NCBI RefSeq assembly: GCF_014237875.1
Contig: NZ_JACJVJ010000002.1
Location: forward strand, 835,300-899,299
Direction of reading: 5' to 3'
Origin: Parasphingopyxis marina
GTDB lineage: Bacteria; Pseudomonadota; Alphaproteobacteria; Sphingomonadales; Sphingomonadaceae
DNA length: 64,000 nt
In this document: in pieces, positions 20,378 through 31,074 of the stretch
How the letters are laid out: every line of letters starts with the position of its first letter
Numbering within the stretch: the first letter of the stretch is position 1
Program-made: the position numbers and the translations under genes
Notes under the pieces: generated by a model
The model's input: only the letters and a program-made list of their open reading frames with translations
The model's database searches: none
What the model was told of the DNA's origin: nothing

Positions 20378-21088
20378 CTAGAAGCTCACTCCGAGCGTGC
20401 CAACGACGGTGCCGTCGGTCAGCGGGCCGTTTACCGCCGTGCTGACATAGGCAACACCGACCGAAAGCATGCCGAACGAAGCTTCGGCACCCAGCGACCA
20501 ATCGACATAATCGACGTCATTGTCGATCGAGAGGCTGCCATTGGTGTAGCCGATATGGCCGGTCAGCGTGATCGGCGTTTCGGGAATGCCGACGCCGACA
20601 TCGCCATAGACGTAGATATTGTCGTCGCTGCCGATCGAGTTCTGGCTCGGGTCATACGCAACGCCGGTCGTGATTTCGGCGATACCGATCGAATAGGAAA
20701 GCGAACCATAAACTTCCCAATAATCGGCATTGCCGACATTACCGTTCGGATAGAGATAACCGAGCACGCCGACATCGAGCGAAAGGCCCGAAGCGACTTC
20801 GCCGGACCAGCCGGCATAAACGTCAAGTTCGGTATGGCCGAACACGGGGCTGTCTTCGATCGAAGAGCCCCAGGTACCGATATAGAAACCGCTTTCATGA
20901 GCCACATCGATGCCGCCCTGGATCGCGATATCCTCGTCGGAGAAGGAGATGCCGCGGAAGCGATAATCGGTCACGAGCGCGGCGTTACCGGATACGGAGA
21001 AGCCGCCGCCCAGATCGGATTCGGCATGGGCCGGGGCTGCAAACGCCGTAGAGGCTAGCAAGGCAAGGCCGAAAATCGAGGTGCGCAT
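20378..21088 (-). CDS. TorF-family putative outer-membrane porin/beta-barrel
   Basis: Signal peptide (MRTSIFGLALLASTAFAAPAHAE); SGNAALVTDYRFRGISFSDEDIAIQGGIDVAHESGFYIGTWGSS typical of this family; C-terminal aromatic residue. Confidence 0.82.
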   Translation of the reverse strand: MRTSIFGLALLASTAFAAPAHAESDLGGGFSVSGNAALVTDYRFRGISFSDEDIAIQGGIDVAHESGFYIGTWGSSIEDSPVFGHTELDVYAGWSGEVASGLSLDVGVLGYLYPNGNVGNADYWEVYGSLSYSIGIAEITTGVAYDPSQNSIGSDDNIYVYGDVGVGIPETPITLTGHIGYTNGSLSIDNDVDYVDWSLGAEASFGMLSVGVAYVSTAVNGPLTDGTVVGTLGVSF

Positions 21089-21352
21089 ATTCTATTCCTT
21101 TGTTTATTGTCCAAATGCTCTGCATTCGCCCCTGCGGCCTCTCGATCTCTGTCTGGTTTCCCACGGATCGGTGAAGCTGTCGAAACATATGATGCCGTTC
21201 TTCGCATCTGCACACAATGATGTTTCAAGGATAACTCGATATTCGGCAGAGAATGTTGCTGCGCTGCAACATATGTCTGTGCAACTGCGGAAATTAGCCA
21301 TTTCTTAGACGCTGCATGCCATCATAACCCAGCATTTGGGAAAGGACCGTTA

Positions 21353-21700
21353 ATGACGGCGCAGAAACGGCAAGGCCTCCGGACGGAAGAACCCGCTCCG
21401 ATCGAGCAGCTTACCCAGCTGTGCGCCGTATATGCGCTCGTCGCGCAGACGGCGGGGACGGATGCCGCGCCCCTTCCCGCGCCCGACGAAAAGGCCTTGG
21501 CTGCGGCCTATCTGCGCGCGCCCGGCATTGCGCGGCGGCGCTTCGAGATGCTCGCGGACGAGACCTCGGCGGTCGCTGGAACCGGCGCCCGCGCGCTGCT
21601 CGACCGCAAGGGCGACATCGCCGCACCGGCGGCCGAATTGCTGGATTTCATGCGCGCCAATCTGACCGCGCTTGCCGCGTTCGTCGAAAAACCCGCTTAG
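21353..21700 (+). CDS. Hypothetical protein
   Basis: 115-aa ORF in an otherwise empty slot; stop overlaps the convergent mscS stop (TTAG). Confidence 0.55.
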   Translation: MTAQKRQGLRTEEPAPIEQLTQLCAVYALVAQTAGTDAAPLPAPDEKALAAAYLRAPGIARRRFEMLADETSAVAGTGARALLDRKGDIAAPAAELLDFMRANLTALAAFVEKPA

Positions 21701-23022
21701 GCGTCGTCCTTGGCGGCAGGCGCCGCCGGCGGCGTGGCGAGCACAGCGGAATCCTTGCCCGGCCATTCCTTGATATGCACATCGCGCTGCGGGAACGGGA
21801 TCGGGATGTTATTCTCCTTGAACTTGTCCCAGACCCGCATCAGCACGTCGGATTTCATGTTGCCGACCCCGCTTTCGGGATCGCGAATCCAGCAGCGGAT
21901 ATCGAAGATTACTGCGGAATCGCCGAATTCCAGCAGCCATACCAGCGGCTTGGGCGAGTTGAGTACTCGCGGCGATTCCTCGGCCGCCTCGCGCATCAAT
22001 CCCTGCGCCACCCTGATATCGCATTCATAGGAAACGCCGACCTCGATATGCACACGCACATCGCGGCTCGAATAGGACCAGTTGACGACCTCTTCGGTCA
22101 TCAGGATCTCGTTCGGAATCAGATGTTCCTTGCCATCACGGGTGATGATCGAGACGGCACGGACACCGATCTTGTTGACCCAGCCGAAACTCTCGCCGAC
22201 TTCGATCACGTCGCCCGGCTTGATAGACCGGTCCATGAGCAGGATGATCCCGGCGATAAGGTTGCCGACCGTCTTCTGCATGCCGAAACCGACGGCCAGG
22301 CCCAGCGCACCGCCGAAAAAGGCGAGCGCCGTCAGGTCTATGCCGAGAATATCGATACCCACGAAGAAGGCCGCCACCATCACCGCAACCGTTGCGATCT
22401 TCTCGACAAGCAACTTCTGCGCGGGATCGAGGCCACTCGAGCTTTTGATCGAATGGGCGATAATCCGGCGAACGATGCGGACGATCGCGAACAGCGCGAG
22501 CGCCGTGACCGCGATGATGAGCACCGTGAGCAGCGAAATCCGGTTATCGCCGATCGTGATGCCGATCCGGTCCAGCACGAAGGAAACCCGGTCGAGGCTG
22601 CCCACGGCATTGGTCAGGACCAGCCCGAAGGTGAAAACGCCGCTCGACAGCGCAACCCAGCGGGAAAAATTGACGGCGCGGGCGAAATGCCAGACGAAAT
22701 AACCGGCGCACAGGCCCCAACCGGCGCCGACGATCAGATCGGTAAAGGTCCACCAGTCCATCGCGAAAAAGGCGATGGCGAGGACGATCGACACGGTGCC
22801 GTGGTAGATGAGCTTGACCATGCGCGGGCCGAGGCCTTCCGCACGCTGGCCTGCGACCTTTTCCCATGCACCGCGCAAATGGCGCCCGGCAAGCCAGCTG
22901 ACGATCCAGCCGATCACCCAGGCAAAGCCCACAATCGCAAAGCCGATCAGTGTGGCAAGCCAATTGAGGTCGTCCGGCAGGGGAATGCCGGCCTGTGTCA
23001 AAAAGGCGATTATGTCTTGCAT
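21697..23022 (-). CDS. Mechanosensitive ion channel (MscS family)
   Basis: Multiple TM segments; ALAFFGGALGLAVGFGMQKTVGNLIAGIILLMDRSIKPGDVIEVG. Confidence 0.93.
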   Translation of the reverse strand: MQDIIAFLTQAGIPLPDDLNWLATLIGFAIVGFAWVIGWIVSWLAGRHLRGAWEKVAGQRAEGLGPRMVKLIYHGTVSIVLAIAFFAMDWWTFTDLIVGAGWGLCAGYFVWHFARAVNFSRWVALSSGVFTFGLVLTNAVGSLDRVSFVLDRIGITIGDNRISLLTVLIIAVTALALFAIVRIVRRIIAHSIKSSSGLDPAQKLLVEKIATVAVMVAAFFVGIDILGIDLTALAFFGGALGLAVGFGMQKTVGNLIAGIILLMDRSIKPGDVIEVGESFGWVNKIGVRAVSIITRDGKEHLIPNEILMTEEVVNWSYSSRDVRVHIEVGVSYECDIRVAQGLMREAAEESPRVLNSPKPLVWLLEFGDSAVIFDIRCWIRDPESGVGNMKSDVLMRVWDKFKENNIPIPFPQRDVHIKEWPGKDSAVLATPPAAPAAKDDA

Positions 23023-24215
23023 GCCGCCTTCTCGAATCTTTCCAGGCCCTTCGCAAGGTCGGCGATCAGGTCGTCAGCGTCTTCGAGACCGATGCTGAGC
23101 CGGATAACGGGCCCCCGCGCCTGCCAGCCCGTCGCCGTGCGATCGGGCCCGGGATCGACCGGAATGGCGAGGCTCTCATAGCCGCCCCAGCTATATCCCA
23201 TGGCGAACAGTTCCAGGCCGTCGAGCATCGCGGCAACCGCGTCGTCGCCCCCACGATCATCGAGCACGACGGAAAACAGGCCCGCCGAGCCCGAAAAGTC
23301 GCGCTTCCAGATTTCATGGCCGGGGCAGCCGGGTAACGCCGGATGAAGGACCCGGGCGACCTGCGGCTGTTCAACCAGCCAGTTCGCAATGCGCAGGCCG
23401 CTTTCTTCATGTTGGCGCAGTCGCACGCCCAGCGTCCGGAGCCCACGCAGCGCAAGAAAGGCGTCGTCCGGGGAGATAACCTGCCCCAGCTGCTGCGCGG
23501 TGCGGCGCATCGGCATCCATTGCGCCTTCCGCGTCGTCACCGATCCCAACATCAGATCGCTATGCCCGCCGATATATTTGGTGCCGGCGAGAATCGTGAC
23601 GTCCGCACCCTTCTCGATCCCCTGGAAGAACCAGGATGCCGCCCAGGTGTTGTCGAGCAGGGTGGTAACGCCCCTCTCGCGCGCCGCGGCGCAGATTGCG
23701 GGCACATCCTGCACCTCGAAGGTGAGACTGCCCGGGCTTTCCATCAGGATCGCCCGGGTCTTGTCGCAGATCAGCTCCGCAATGCCCTCGCCCACCATCG
23801 GATCGAAGTAGTGGGTCTCGACGCCCCAGCGCTTCAGCAAGGTTTCGGCAAAGGAACGCGAGGGATCATAAGCATTGTCGGTAACGAGCAGAACATCGCC
23901 CGGCCGCAGCACCGCCAGCAGCGCGCAGGAGATCGCAGCGACACCCGAAGGAAAGAGCATCGTCCCATGCGCACCGGGTTCGAGATCGGTCAGCGCTTCG
24001 GCAAGCGCCCATTGGGTGGGCGCCCCGCGGCGTCCGTAGAAGAAGCGGCCATCCTCATTGCCCGATTTCCCGGCGCGAAGGTCGGCTACGCTCCCATAGG
24101 TATGCGTGCTCGCGCGCCAGACCGGCGGGTTGATAACCGCACCCGTCCATTCCTTGCGGCGCCCGCCGGTGACGAGGCGGGTCGGCGGCTTCCTGTCAGA
24201 TCCGCCCCCGGTCAC
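23010..24215 (-). CDS. metC: Cystathionine beta-lyase (PLP-dependent)
   Basis: RRGAPTQWALAEALTDLEPGAHGTMLFPSGVAAIS, LDNTWAASWFFQGIEKGADVTILAGTKYIGGHSDLMLG. GTG start at 24215 proposed (track start 24257). Confidence 0.88.
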   Translation of the reverse strand: MTGGGSDRKPPTRLVTGGRRKEWTGAVINPPVWRASTHTYGSVADLRAGKSGNEDGRFFYGRRGAPTQWALAEALTDLEPGAHGTMLFPSGVAAISCALLAVLRPGDVLLVTDNAYDPSRSFAETLLKRWGVETHYFDPMVGEGIAELICDKTRAILMESPGSLTFEVQDVPAICAAARERGVTTLLDNTWAASWFFQGIEKGADVTILAGTKYIGGHSDLMLGSVTTRKAQWMPMRRTAQQLGQVISPDDAFLALRGLRTLGVRLRQHEESGLRIANWLVEQPQVARVLHPALPGCPGHEIWKRDFSGSAGLFSVVLDDRGGDDAVAAMLDGLELFAMGYSWGGYESLAIPVDPGPDRTATGWQARGPVIRLSIGLEDADDLIADLAKGLERFEKAACKT

Positions 24216-25054
24216 GCGGCTCCGGTCGCCTTGGGTGTTTCGGGATCGACGCCCCATTCGGACCAGCTGCCGTCATAGAGGCCGATATCGATCTTGCCGA
24301 GCAGCGATGCGGCAAAGAAGATGCAGGCGGCCGTCACGCCGCCGCCGCAGGTCGTGATCATCGGCTTTTCGAAATCGACCCCGGCCTTGTCGAAGGCAGC
24401 ACGCAGCTCGTCGCCCTGTTTGTATGTGCCGTCCTCGTTGAACAGCCAGCTATAGGGCAGGTTCAGCGATCCGGGGATATGGCCGGAAACCATGCCTTCG
24501 CGAACTTCGGGTTCTTCGCCCGTGAAGCGGCTCGACGAACGCGCATCCACCAGAACCGCTTCCTTGCTGTCGATATTGGCAAGCACGTCGGCTTTCGTCC
24601 GGACCGCGCCATCGTCTTTCCAGGCGGTGAAATGCCTGTGGCGTACGTTCGGCTTGCCGCTTTCGGTATCCCGCCCTTCGGCCGTCCATTTCTGCAGGCC
24701 GCCATCGAGGATCGCGACATTGTGCGCGCCGAAGATATTGAACATCCACCACGCCCGTGCCGCCGTGCGGATCGGGCTGTTGTCATAGACGACGATGCGG
24801 CTGCCATCGCCGAGCCCCAGCGTTTGCATGCGGCTCGCGAATTTCTCCGACGACGGCAGCATCATCGGCCGCGGATCGTCGGTGTCGCGCAATTCGTCGA
24901 GATTGAGAAACATCGCGCCCGGAATGTGGGCCGCGTCATATTCGACCGCCGGATCGCGATCGCTGCCCGGCAGGAAGGCGGTCGCATCGACCACGCGCAG
25001 ATCTTCCCCGCCCAGTTCCCCTGCCAGCCATTCGGTTGAAACGAGCTTGTCCAT
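24212..25054 (-). CDS. sseA: 3-mercaptopyruvate sulfurtransferase (tandem rhodanese)
   Basis: RVVDATAFLPGS...YDAAHIPGAMFLNLDE; C-terminal active-site loop TTCGGGVTAA. Confidence 0.92.
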   Translation of the reverse strand: MDKLVSTEWLAGELGGEDLRVVDATAFLPGSDRDPAVEYDAAHIPGAMFLNLDELRDTDDPRPMMLPSSEKFASRMQTLGLGDGSRIVVYDNSPIRTAARAWWMFNIFGAHNVAILDGGLQKWTAEGRDTESGKPNVRHRHFTAWKDDGAVRTKADVLANIDSKEAVLVDARSSSRFTGEEPEVREGMVSGHIPGSLNLPYSWLFNEDGTYKQGDELRAAFDKAGVDFEKPMITTCGGGVTAACIFFAASLLGKIDIGLYDGSWSEWGVDPETPKATGAA

Positions 25055-25143
25055 CGGTGTCGCGATCCTTGCGTTTTTTGTGATTCCTTGGCCTGACTTA
25101 GCCTCGGCCCCGATCCTAGTCGAGGCTTTCCACGAGCAGGAAC

Positions 25144-26385
25144 TTAGGCGGCGGCGCGTTTCGGCTCTCCCGCGCGGAGCAGCCGGCAGCCGAGCTTGCC
25201 GAACTGCGAAAATCCGCCGTCGAGCCGGAACGGCGCCATTTTTGCAGCAGGCGGATTGCTTTCGCGACCCAGCAGGAGCGTAGCATGATGTTCGTGTAAC
25301 CGTCCGTCGCTGTCGCGATAACGCGGCATCAGGTCGATGATCGGCACCAGCATCGCCTTGTCGTCTACCCGCAGCGGCCGGATCAGCGATGCGGCGAGCT
25401 GGATTTCACCTTCATGGATCGCCCGTTTGTTCACCGGCAACGCATCGAGCGCGACGCAGGGCACACCGGGCTCGACGGGACGCTCCATCGCACCATGATC
25501 GGCGCCGCGAATGCCGAGGCAAATGGCAACGTCGCTGACTTCCTCATCGCAGATATTCTCGAGATGGATACGATAAGAGACGATCAACCCCGCCGGCGTG
25601 AAGCGGGCGACAAGCGGTTCGAAATCGATCGCGACGCGCGCAGGTTCGTCGGAGGCTGTCTCGGGAGCGGGCGCGGCCTGGACGGGCGCAGCGGGAACCG
25701 GAGCGGGACGCGGCGGAATATTGGCCGGTGCAGACGGCTCGGCGACGGGAATGGCGGACCGTTTGGCCTCCTCGGCCTCAAAAGCCGGCTCTTCGTCCTC
25801 CACCACATCGCCGCGGCGACGCCCGAAGAGAAACGCCAGCACGGCCACGCCGAGCAGGCCGAGACCCGCAAACAGCCACCAAGGAAGGCCGCCTGATTCG
25901 GGGTCCTCGACGGGTGTCGGAATCACTTCGCCAGGGCCCGTTTCAGGAAGCGGCTGTGCCTCTGTCACCGGTGCGTCGATATTCTCAGGCAGCGGCGCGT
26001 CGCCATCCTCCACAGTCACCGTTTCGCGCGGCACCGGCGTACGTTCGGCAGTAACCGGCTCGTTTCGTTCGGCAGGTTGCCGCTCGGGAACGGGGTTGGA
26101 TTCGGGCAGAACGCTGCGCTGGGCTGGCGGAGCGGCATCGCCCTGACGGGCTGGGGGTTGCTGGCGCTCATCGTCGGGGCGGATCAGTCGCGGCGCGGCA
26201 ATGCCGGGAGCGCGCGGCCCCTGGACATCGGGCTGGGGCGCGGGCGCGCGATTTTCCGGCAGGCTGAAAACCGGCGGCGATGGACGGGGTGGCGGCGCGG
26301 TTTCTGCCTCCTGCGCGACGGCGATCGCGGCCGGCGCCATCGCGCCGATCGTCGCTGCCAGCAGAAATGTAACGCGCCGTTTCAC
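25144..26385 (-). CDS. Proline-rich exported single-pass membrane protein, unknown function
   Basis: Signal peptide, Pro-rich linker, TM ([26 protein letters not shown]), folded C-terminal domain. Confidence 0.7.
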   Translation of the reverse strand: MKRRVTFLLAATIGAMAPAAIAVAQEAETAPPPRPSPPVFSLPENRAPAPQPDVQGPRAPGIAAPRLIRPDDERQQPPARQGDAAPPAQRSVLPESNPVPERQPAERNEPVTAERTPVPRETVTVEDGDAPLPENIDAPVTEAQPLPETGPGEVIPTPVEDPESGGLPWWLFAGLGLLGVAVLAFLFGRRRGDVVEDEEPAFEAEEAKRSAIPVAEPSAPANIPPRPAPVPAAPVQAAPAPETASDEPARVAIDFEPLVARFTPAGLIVSYRIHLENICDEEVSDVAICLGIRGADHGAMERPVEPGVPCVALDALPVNKRAIHEGEIQLAASLIRPLRVDDKAMLVPIIDLMPRYRDSDGRLHEHHATLLLGRESNPPAAKMAPFRLDGGFSQFGKLGCRLLRAGEPKRAAA

Positions 26386-26508
26386 CGGCCTATCTCCCTG
26401 TTATGTTCCTCGATCCGTTTTCCACCGCCTCAAGCCCCCGCGCGGTTAATCGCGGGTGAACCGGCGGTGGGAATGACACGAACCGGCAAATCGGATAGAC
26501 GAGCCGCC

Positions 26509-26955
26509 ATGGAAACCAGGCATCTCGGCAAGAGCAGCGCTCTACCGCAATCTCCCGAACAAGCAATGTTGGACTATGTTCCCAACCCGCGTGCGGGGGA
26601 GCTGTACTGCGTGCGCTTCGCCGCGCCGGAGTTCACGTCGCTCTGTCCGGTAACCGGACAGCCCGATTTTGCTCATCTCGTCATCGATTATGCGCCTCGC
26701 GACACGATTGTCGAGAGCAAGTCGCTGAAGCTCTTTCTCTCAAGCTTCCGCAATCATCAGGCATTCCACGAGGATTGCACGGTGGGGATCGGCAAACGCC
26801 TATTCGACGAGATGCAGCCGCAATGGTTGAGGATCGGCGGCTACTGGTATCCACGCGGCGGAATTCCGATCGACGTCTTCTGGCAATCGGGAACGCCACC
26901 GGAGGGCCTGTGGCTGCCCGACCAGGGCGTCCCGGCCTATCGCGGGCGCGGTTGA
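26509..26955 (+). CDS. queF: PreQ1 synthase (NADPH-dependent 7-cyano-7-deazaguanine reductase)
   Basis: [45 protein letters not shown]. Start refined to 26509. Confidence 0.95.
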   Translation: METRHLGKSSALPQSPEQAMLDYVPNPRAGELYCVRFAAPEFTSLCPVTGQPDFAHLVIDYAPRDTIVESKSLKLFLSSFRNHQAFHEDCTVGIGKRLFDEMQPQWLRIGGYWYPRGGIPIDVFWQSGTPPEGLWLPDQGVPAYRGRG

Positions 26956-27035
26956 TCCTGGTCTCGCGCGGCGTCGCTTTACTGACATCACTGTAAGCTG
27001 TATAACATATCCAAGAGTAATCGAGTATCAAACGC

Positions 27036-27452
27036 GTGACAGACCGCACAACCACCCAACACGACCATCCGATCGACGTTGTCGCCGACGACATCGATTT
27101 TATGGGCCATGTGAACAACGCCCATTATCTCCAATGGGTGCAGGACGCCGTTATCGCCCATTGGCAGAAGGTCGCCCCGCCCCAGGCCGTCGCGCAGCAT
27201 CTCTGGGTCGCGCTCAAGCACGAGATCACCTATCGCAAGCCGGCCTTTCTCGACGATCAGCTGATCGCCTCCGTCGTCGCCGAAAAAGTCCAGGGAGCAA
27301 GCGCCTTTTTCGATACCGTCATCAAGCGCGGGGAAGATGTGCTCGCCACGGTGAAATCGCGCTGGTGCTGTCTCGACGCGGAAACGCTGCGCCCCGCGCG
27401 TATTGCGGAGGAAATCTCCTCGCTCTTCCTGCCCGCCAAAGCCGGAAACTGA
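27036..27452 (+). CDS. Acyl-CoA thioesterase (4HBT hotdog fold)
   Basis: DIDFMGHVNNAHYLQWVQDA motif. Confidence 0.85.
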   Translation: MTDRTTTQHDHPIDVVADDIDFMGHVNNAHYLQWVQDAVIAHWQKVAPPQAVAQHLWVALKHEITYRKPAFLDDQLIASVVAEKVQGASAFFDTVIKRGEDVLATVKSRWCCLDAETLRPARIAEEISSLFLPAKAGN

Positions 27453-27515
27453 TTTCCCCTTCGCTGGACTTGCGTCCCCAATTCGTGCCAGCATTCCTTC
27501 AGCGGGGATGATGCC

Positions 27516-27674
27516 ATGAATCCGATGATCGTGATTGCGCTGTTTGGCGGCTTCTTGCTGCTGATGATGCTGAGCGTAATCCTCGCCATCGGCTTCGTTC
27601 TTCGCAAGACTGATCGGCTTGGCAACGGGGCGCCAGCCGGAGAACGGCCGGACGAGGACCGCAGCAGCGGCTAG
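27516..27674 (+). CDS. Small single-TM membrane protein (52 aa, absent from ORF track)
   Basis: Manual translation: MNPMIVIALFGGFLLLMMLSVILAIGFVLRKTDRLGNGAPAGERPDEDRSSG*, preceded by a purine-rich AGCGGGGATGATGCC. Confidence 0.55.
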   Translation: MNPMIVIALFGGFLLLMMLSVILAIGFVLRKTDRLGNGAPAGERPDEDRSSG

Positions 27675-27685
27675 GCCGGCATCAC

Positions 27686-29278
27686 CTAACGGAGCAAGCC
27701 GCCCAGAACGCCGCGCACGAAGCGGCCGACGCCCGGAATACCGATAGCATTGCCGATTTCATTCCCGATCGTGCTGCCCGCGGCGCTTGCGGCCGATGCC
27801 GTGGGATTGGCCCGGCTCGTGCGCCCGGACATGCGCCGGCCTAGCGCGGAGCCTGCCGAAGCCGCAGCGGCGCCGGCGGCGGCCTTGCCGACCCTGGACC
27901 AGAGCGATTTCGTCCGGCGCGGCCGTTCGCGGACAGCCTCTTCGCCTTTTTCGGCAACTTCCTCGGCGGTCGCGGCGGCGTCATCGGCCTTGTGCGCCAG
28001 AACTTCGGCTGCCGATTCCCGATCGACACGTTCGCTATAGACGTCGCCGACCGGCGAGGCGGCGATGATCGCGGCGCGCTCACCCGTGGAGATCGGCCCC
28101 ATCCGCGAATAGGGCGGACGAATCAGCGTTCTCTCGACCGGTGACGGCGCCCCGTCTTCCATCAGCGTCGACACCAAAGCCTCGCCGACCTTGAGCTCGG
28201 TGATTGCAGTCTCGACGTCGAGATCCGGATTGATACGGAAGGTTTCGGCGGCCGCCTTGATCGCCCGCTTGTCTCGCGGGGTGAAGGCGCGCAGCGCATG
28301 CTGGACGCGGTTGCCAAGCTGTCCCGCGACCTCTTCGGGAATGTCGATCGGGTTCTGGGTGATAAAATAGACGCCGATCCCCTTGGAACGGATCAGGCGG
28401 ACGACCTGCTCGATCTTGTCCTGCAAAGCTTCGGGTGCATCGTCGAATAAGAGGTGCGCCTCGTCGAAGAAGAAGACGAGCTTGGGTTTGTCGGGATCGC
28501 CGACCTCCGGCATCGCCTCGAACAGTTCGCTCATCAGCCAGAGCAGGAAGGTCGCATAGAGCTTGGGGCTCTGCATCAGCTTATCGGACATCAGGACGTT
28601 GACGAAGCCGCGGCCGGAGGCGTCGGTCTTGAAGAAATCGTCGATATCCAGCGCCGGTTCGCCGAAAAATTCGGCGGCGCCCTGCCCTTCGAACTGGAGG
28701 AGCTTGCGCTGGATTGCGCCGACGCTCGCTCGCGAGACATTGCCATATTGCGCCGACAGTTCCTTCGACGCTTCGGAGACTGCGACCATCATCGCCTGGA
28801 GGTCCTCGAGGTCGAGCAGCAAAAGCCCCTCGTCATCGGCGTAGCGGAAGGCGATTTCGAGCACGCCCTGCTGGGCGTCGCTGAGATCCATCAGCCGGCC
28901 GAGCAGCAGCGGGCCCATCTCGCTGATCGTGGTGCGGATCGGATGGCCCTTTTCGCCGTAAAGATCCCAGAAGATAGTCGGACTGTCAGCATAGACATAG
29001 GGATCGAGCCCTATCTCCGCGGCCCGTTCGACAAGCTTGTCATGATGCTTGAAACTGTCCGAGCCGGGCATCGCAACCCCGGAAAGGTCGCCTTTCACAT
29101 CGGCGACGAACACCGGGACGCCGGCGTTGGAAAAGCTCTCGCACAGGCCCTGCACGGTCACCGTCTTGCCGGTGCCGGTCGCGCCGGCGATCAGCCCGTG
29201 CCGGTTGGCGCGCGCCAGGTTCAGATATTGCTGTGCGCCGCCGCCTAGGCCGAGGAACACGCCCGCCGATTCATCCAT
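27686..29278 (-). CDS. HerA-like ATPase (DUF853/YjgR family)
   Basis: [18 protein letters not shown] Walker [21 protein letters not shown] Walker B. Start MDESAG refined from 29335. Confidence 0.9.
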   Translation of the reverse strand: MDESAGVFLGLGGGAQQYLNLARANRHGLIAGATGTGKTVTVQGLCESFSNAGVPVFVADVKGDLSGVAMPGSDSFKHHDKLVERAAEIGLDPYVYADSPTIFWDLYGEKGHPIRTTISEMGPLLLGRLMDLSDAQQGVLEIAFRYADDEGLLLLDLEDLQAMMVAVSEASKELSAQYGNVSRASVGAIQRKLLQFEGQGAAEFFGEPALDIDDFFKTDASGRGFVNVLMSDKLMQSPKLYATFLLWLMSELFEAMPEVGDPDKPKLVFFFDEAHLLFDDAPEALQDKIEQVVRLIRSKGIGVYFITQNPIDIPEEVAGQLGNRVQHALRAFTPRDKRAIKAAAETFRINPDLDVETAITELKVGEALVSTLMEDGAPSPVERTLIRPPYSRMGPISTGERAAIIAASPVGDVYSERVDRESAAEVLAHKADDAAATAEEVAEKGEEAVRERPRRTKSLWSRVGKAAAGAAAASAGSALGRRMSGRTSRANPTASAASAAGSTIGNEIGNAIGIPGVGRFVRGVLGGLLR

Positions 29279-29335
29279 GGTGATCGTCCCGTATTGGTTT
29301 TCGCCAAAGGATAGACACGCGGGACGGCGATGCAA

Positions 29336-29376
29336 GCGGCAGCCGGCGATGAGACTGGCAAATCGCCGGCTGCCGC
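29336..29376 (-). terminator. Perfect 15-bp stem-loop at the 3' end of degP
   Basis: GCGGCAGCCGGCGAT - 11-nt loop - ATCGCCGGCTGCCGC, right after the degP stop (29394, minus). No strong U-tract, so a stabilising hairpin is also possible. Confidence 0.6.
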
Positions 29377-29393
29377 CCGTGAATCTGTTCGGG

Positions 29394-30962
29394 CTATTCC
29401 GCCAGGATATCGACGCCGATATAGCGCGGCGGATTGTTGCCGCGCTGGATCAGCAGGAGGACGGTGGACCGCCCCGCCCGCCGTGCGTTTTCGATAATCC
29501 GTACCGCGTCGGAAGGCTGGGCCGTGGCCGACCGGTTGATCGACAGGACCACGTCGCCACGGCGGATGCCCTTTTGCGCGGCATCGCTCGACGGATCGAC
29601 CTGGCCGACGGCCAAACCGCGCACACTGCTGCGAATGCCCAACTGGCGGGCGATTTCCGGGTTGAGCGACTGGAAGCCTAGGCCGATCAGGTCCATCGTT
29701 TCCTGAACGTCTTCGCTATTCTCGTCGTCCTTGTCGGGCGTCGCCGATTGCTCGTCGCCCTGGCCCTGCTGGGCGCGTTCGAGAAGCTCTTCGTCGGTCG
29801 GCCGCTCGCCCATCGTCGCGGTCACGCGCACGCGTTCGCCGTCGCGGATCAGCACGATCGGCACCCGTTCCCCAACCGGCAGGTTGGCGACGATGTAGGA
29901 AAGCGTCTCGTCCGGCGTGACATCGCGTCCGTTGACGCTGACGATGACATCGCCCTGACGGATGCCCGAGCGTTCGGCGGCCTCGCCGGGCTCGACCCGC
30001 GCGACGATTTCCCCGCGATTGTGCGGCAGGCCCAGCGAATCGGCGATATCGTCGGACATCGGCTGGATGGACACGCCGAGATAACCGCGTTGCACGCGTT
30101 CGCCGCGCATCAGCGTCTGGACGATCGGCCAGGCTTCATGCGCGGGAATCGCGAAGCCGATGCCGACATTGCCGCCGGTCGGCGAGAAGATCGCGCTGTT
30201 GATGCCGACGACATTGCCCTGCAGGTCGAACATCGGGCCACCGGAATTGCCCTGGTTGATCGAGGCATCGGTCTGGATGTAGCGATCATAGGCGCCCAGC
30301 TGGCCGATCGAGCGCTGAAGCGCCGAAACGATGCCGGCGGTTACCGTGCCACCGAGACCGAACGGGTTGCCGATCGCGATCACCCAATCGCCGACGCGCA
30401 GACTATCCGAATCGCCGAACTGGACAAAGGGAAGGTCCGTGCCGTCGATTTTGAGCACAGCAAGGTCGGACGCCGCATCGCGGCCCACGACCCGCGCTTC
30501 ATATTCGGTACGATCGGACAGCGTCACGGTGATCGTGTCGACGGCGTCGGTCCCCGGCTGGCCGTTGGCGCCGCGCGCCGAGATGACATGGTTGTTGGTA
30601 ACGACATAGCCATCGGCCGAGATGATGAAGCCCGAACCCAGCGACGTCGCCTGACGGGTGATCGGCTCGTTGCTGTTCCGGTTGTTCTGCGGGCCGAACT
30701 GGCGGAAAAAATCGTCGAACGGGCTGCCGGCAAAGGGATTGCGGCGATTTACCTCGATCGTCTGGGTGGTCGAGATGTTGACGACCGCAGGGGCGAGCCG
30801 TTCGGTGAGATCGGCAAAGCTGGATGGCGCCCCGGCAGGCGGCATCACGGTAGGCGCGTTCTGCGCGACTTGCGCGCCGACCGGCTGCTGAATGGCTAGA
30901 GTCGCCGCGGCACCCCCGGCGAGCAAGATTCCGGTAATCGCATAAGCGTAACGCACGGCCAT
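29394..30962 (-). CDS. degP: DegP/HtrA-type periplasmic serine protease (Do family, two PDZ)
   Basis: [42 protein letters not shown]; two C-terminal PDZ domains. Confidence 0.95.
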   Translation of the reverse strand: MAVRYAYAITGILLAGGAAATLAIQQPVGAQVAQNAPTVMPPAGAPSSFADLTERLAPAVVNISTTQTIEVNRRNPFAGSPFDDFFRQFGPQNNRNSNEPITRQATSLGSGFIISADGYVVTNNHVISARGANGQPGTDAVDTITVTLSDRTEYEARVVGRDAASDLAVLKIDGTDLPFVQFGDSDSLRVGDWVIAIGNPFGLGGTVTAGIVSALQRSIGQLGAYDRYIQTDASINQGNSGGPMFDLQGNVVGINSAIFSPTGGNVGIGFAIPAHEAWPIVQTLMRGERVQRGYLGVSIQPMSDDIADSLGLPHNRGEIVARVEPGEAAERSGIRQGDVIVSVNGRDVTPDETLSYIVANLPVGERVPIVLIRDGERVRVTATMGERPTDEELLERAQQGQGDEQSATPDKDDENSEDVQETMDLIGLGFQSLNPEIARQLGIRSSVRGLAVGQVDPSSDAAQKGIRRGDVVLSINRSATAQPSDAVRIIENARRAGRSTVLLLIQRGNNPPRYIGVDILAE

Positions 30963-31074
30963 AATTCTCCCAATCTTTTCGCTATTTCCGGTTTACGACA
31001 TTTGTCTGTTAGCTGCGGAATAGCGGCTTAACACACATTGAACATAGCGGGTGAAAGTGCCGTTCGTCGATGAA

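Noticed and set aside
26386-26508. preQ1 riboswitch upstream of queF
   Set aside because: No convincing preQ1-I/II core was identified; would need Infernal/Rfam to settle.
27686-29278. HerA-like ATPase as part of a HerA-based defence system
   Set aside because: No partner nuclease (NurA, SIR2, DUF4297 etc.) adjacent; neighbours are housekeeping, consistent with the common DUF853/YjgR family.
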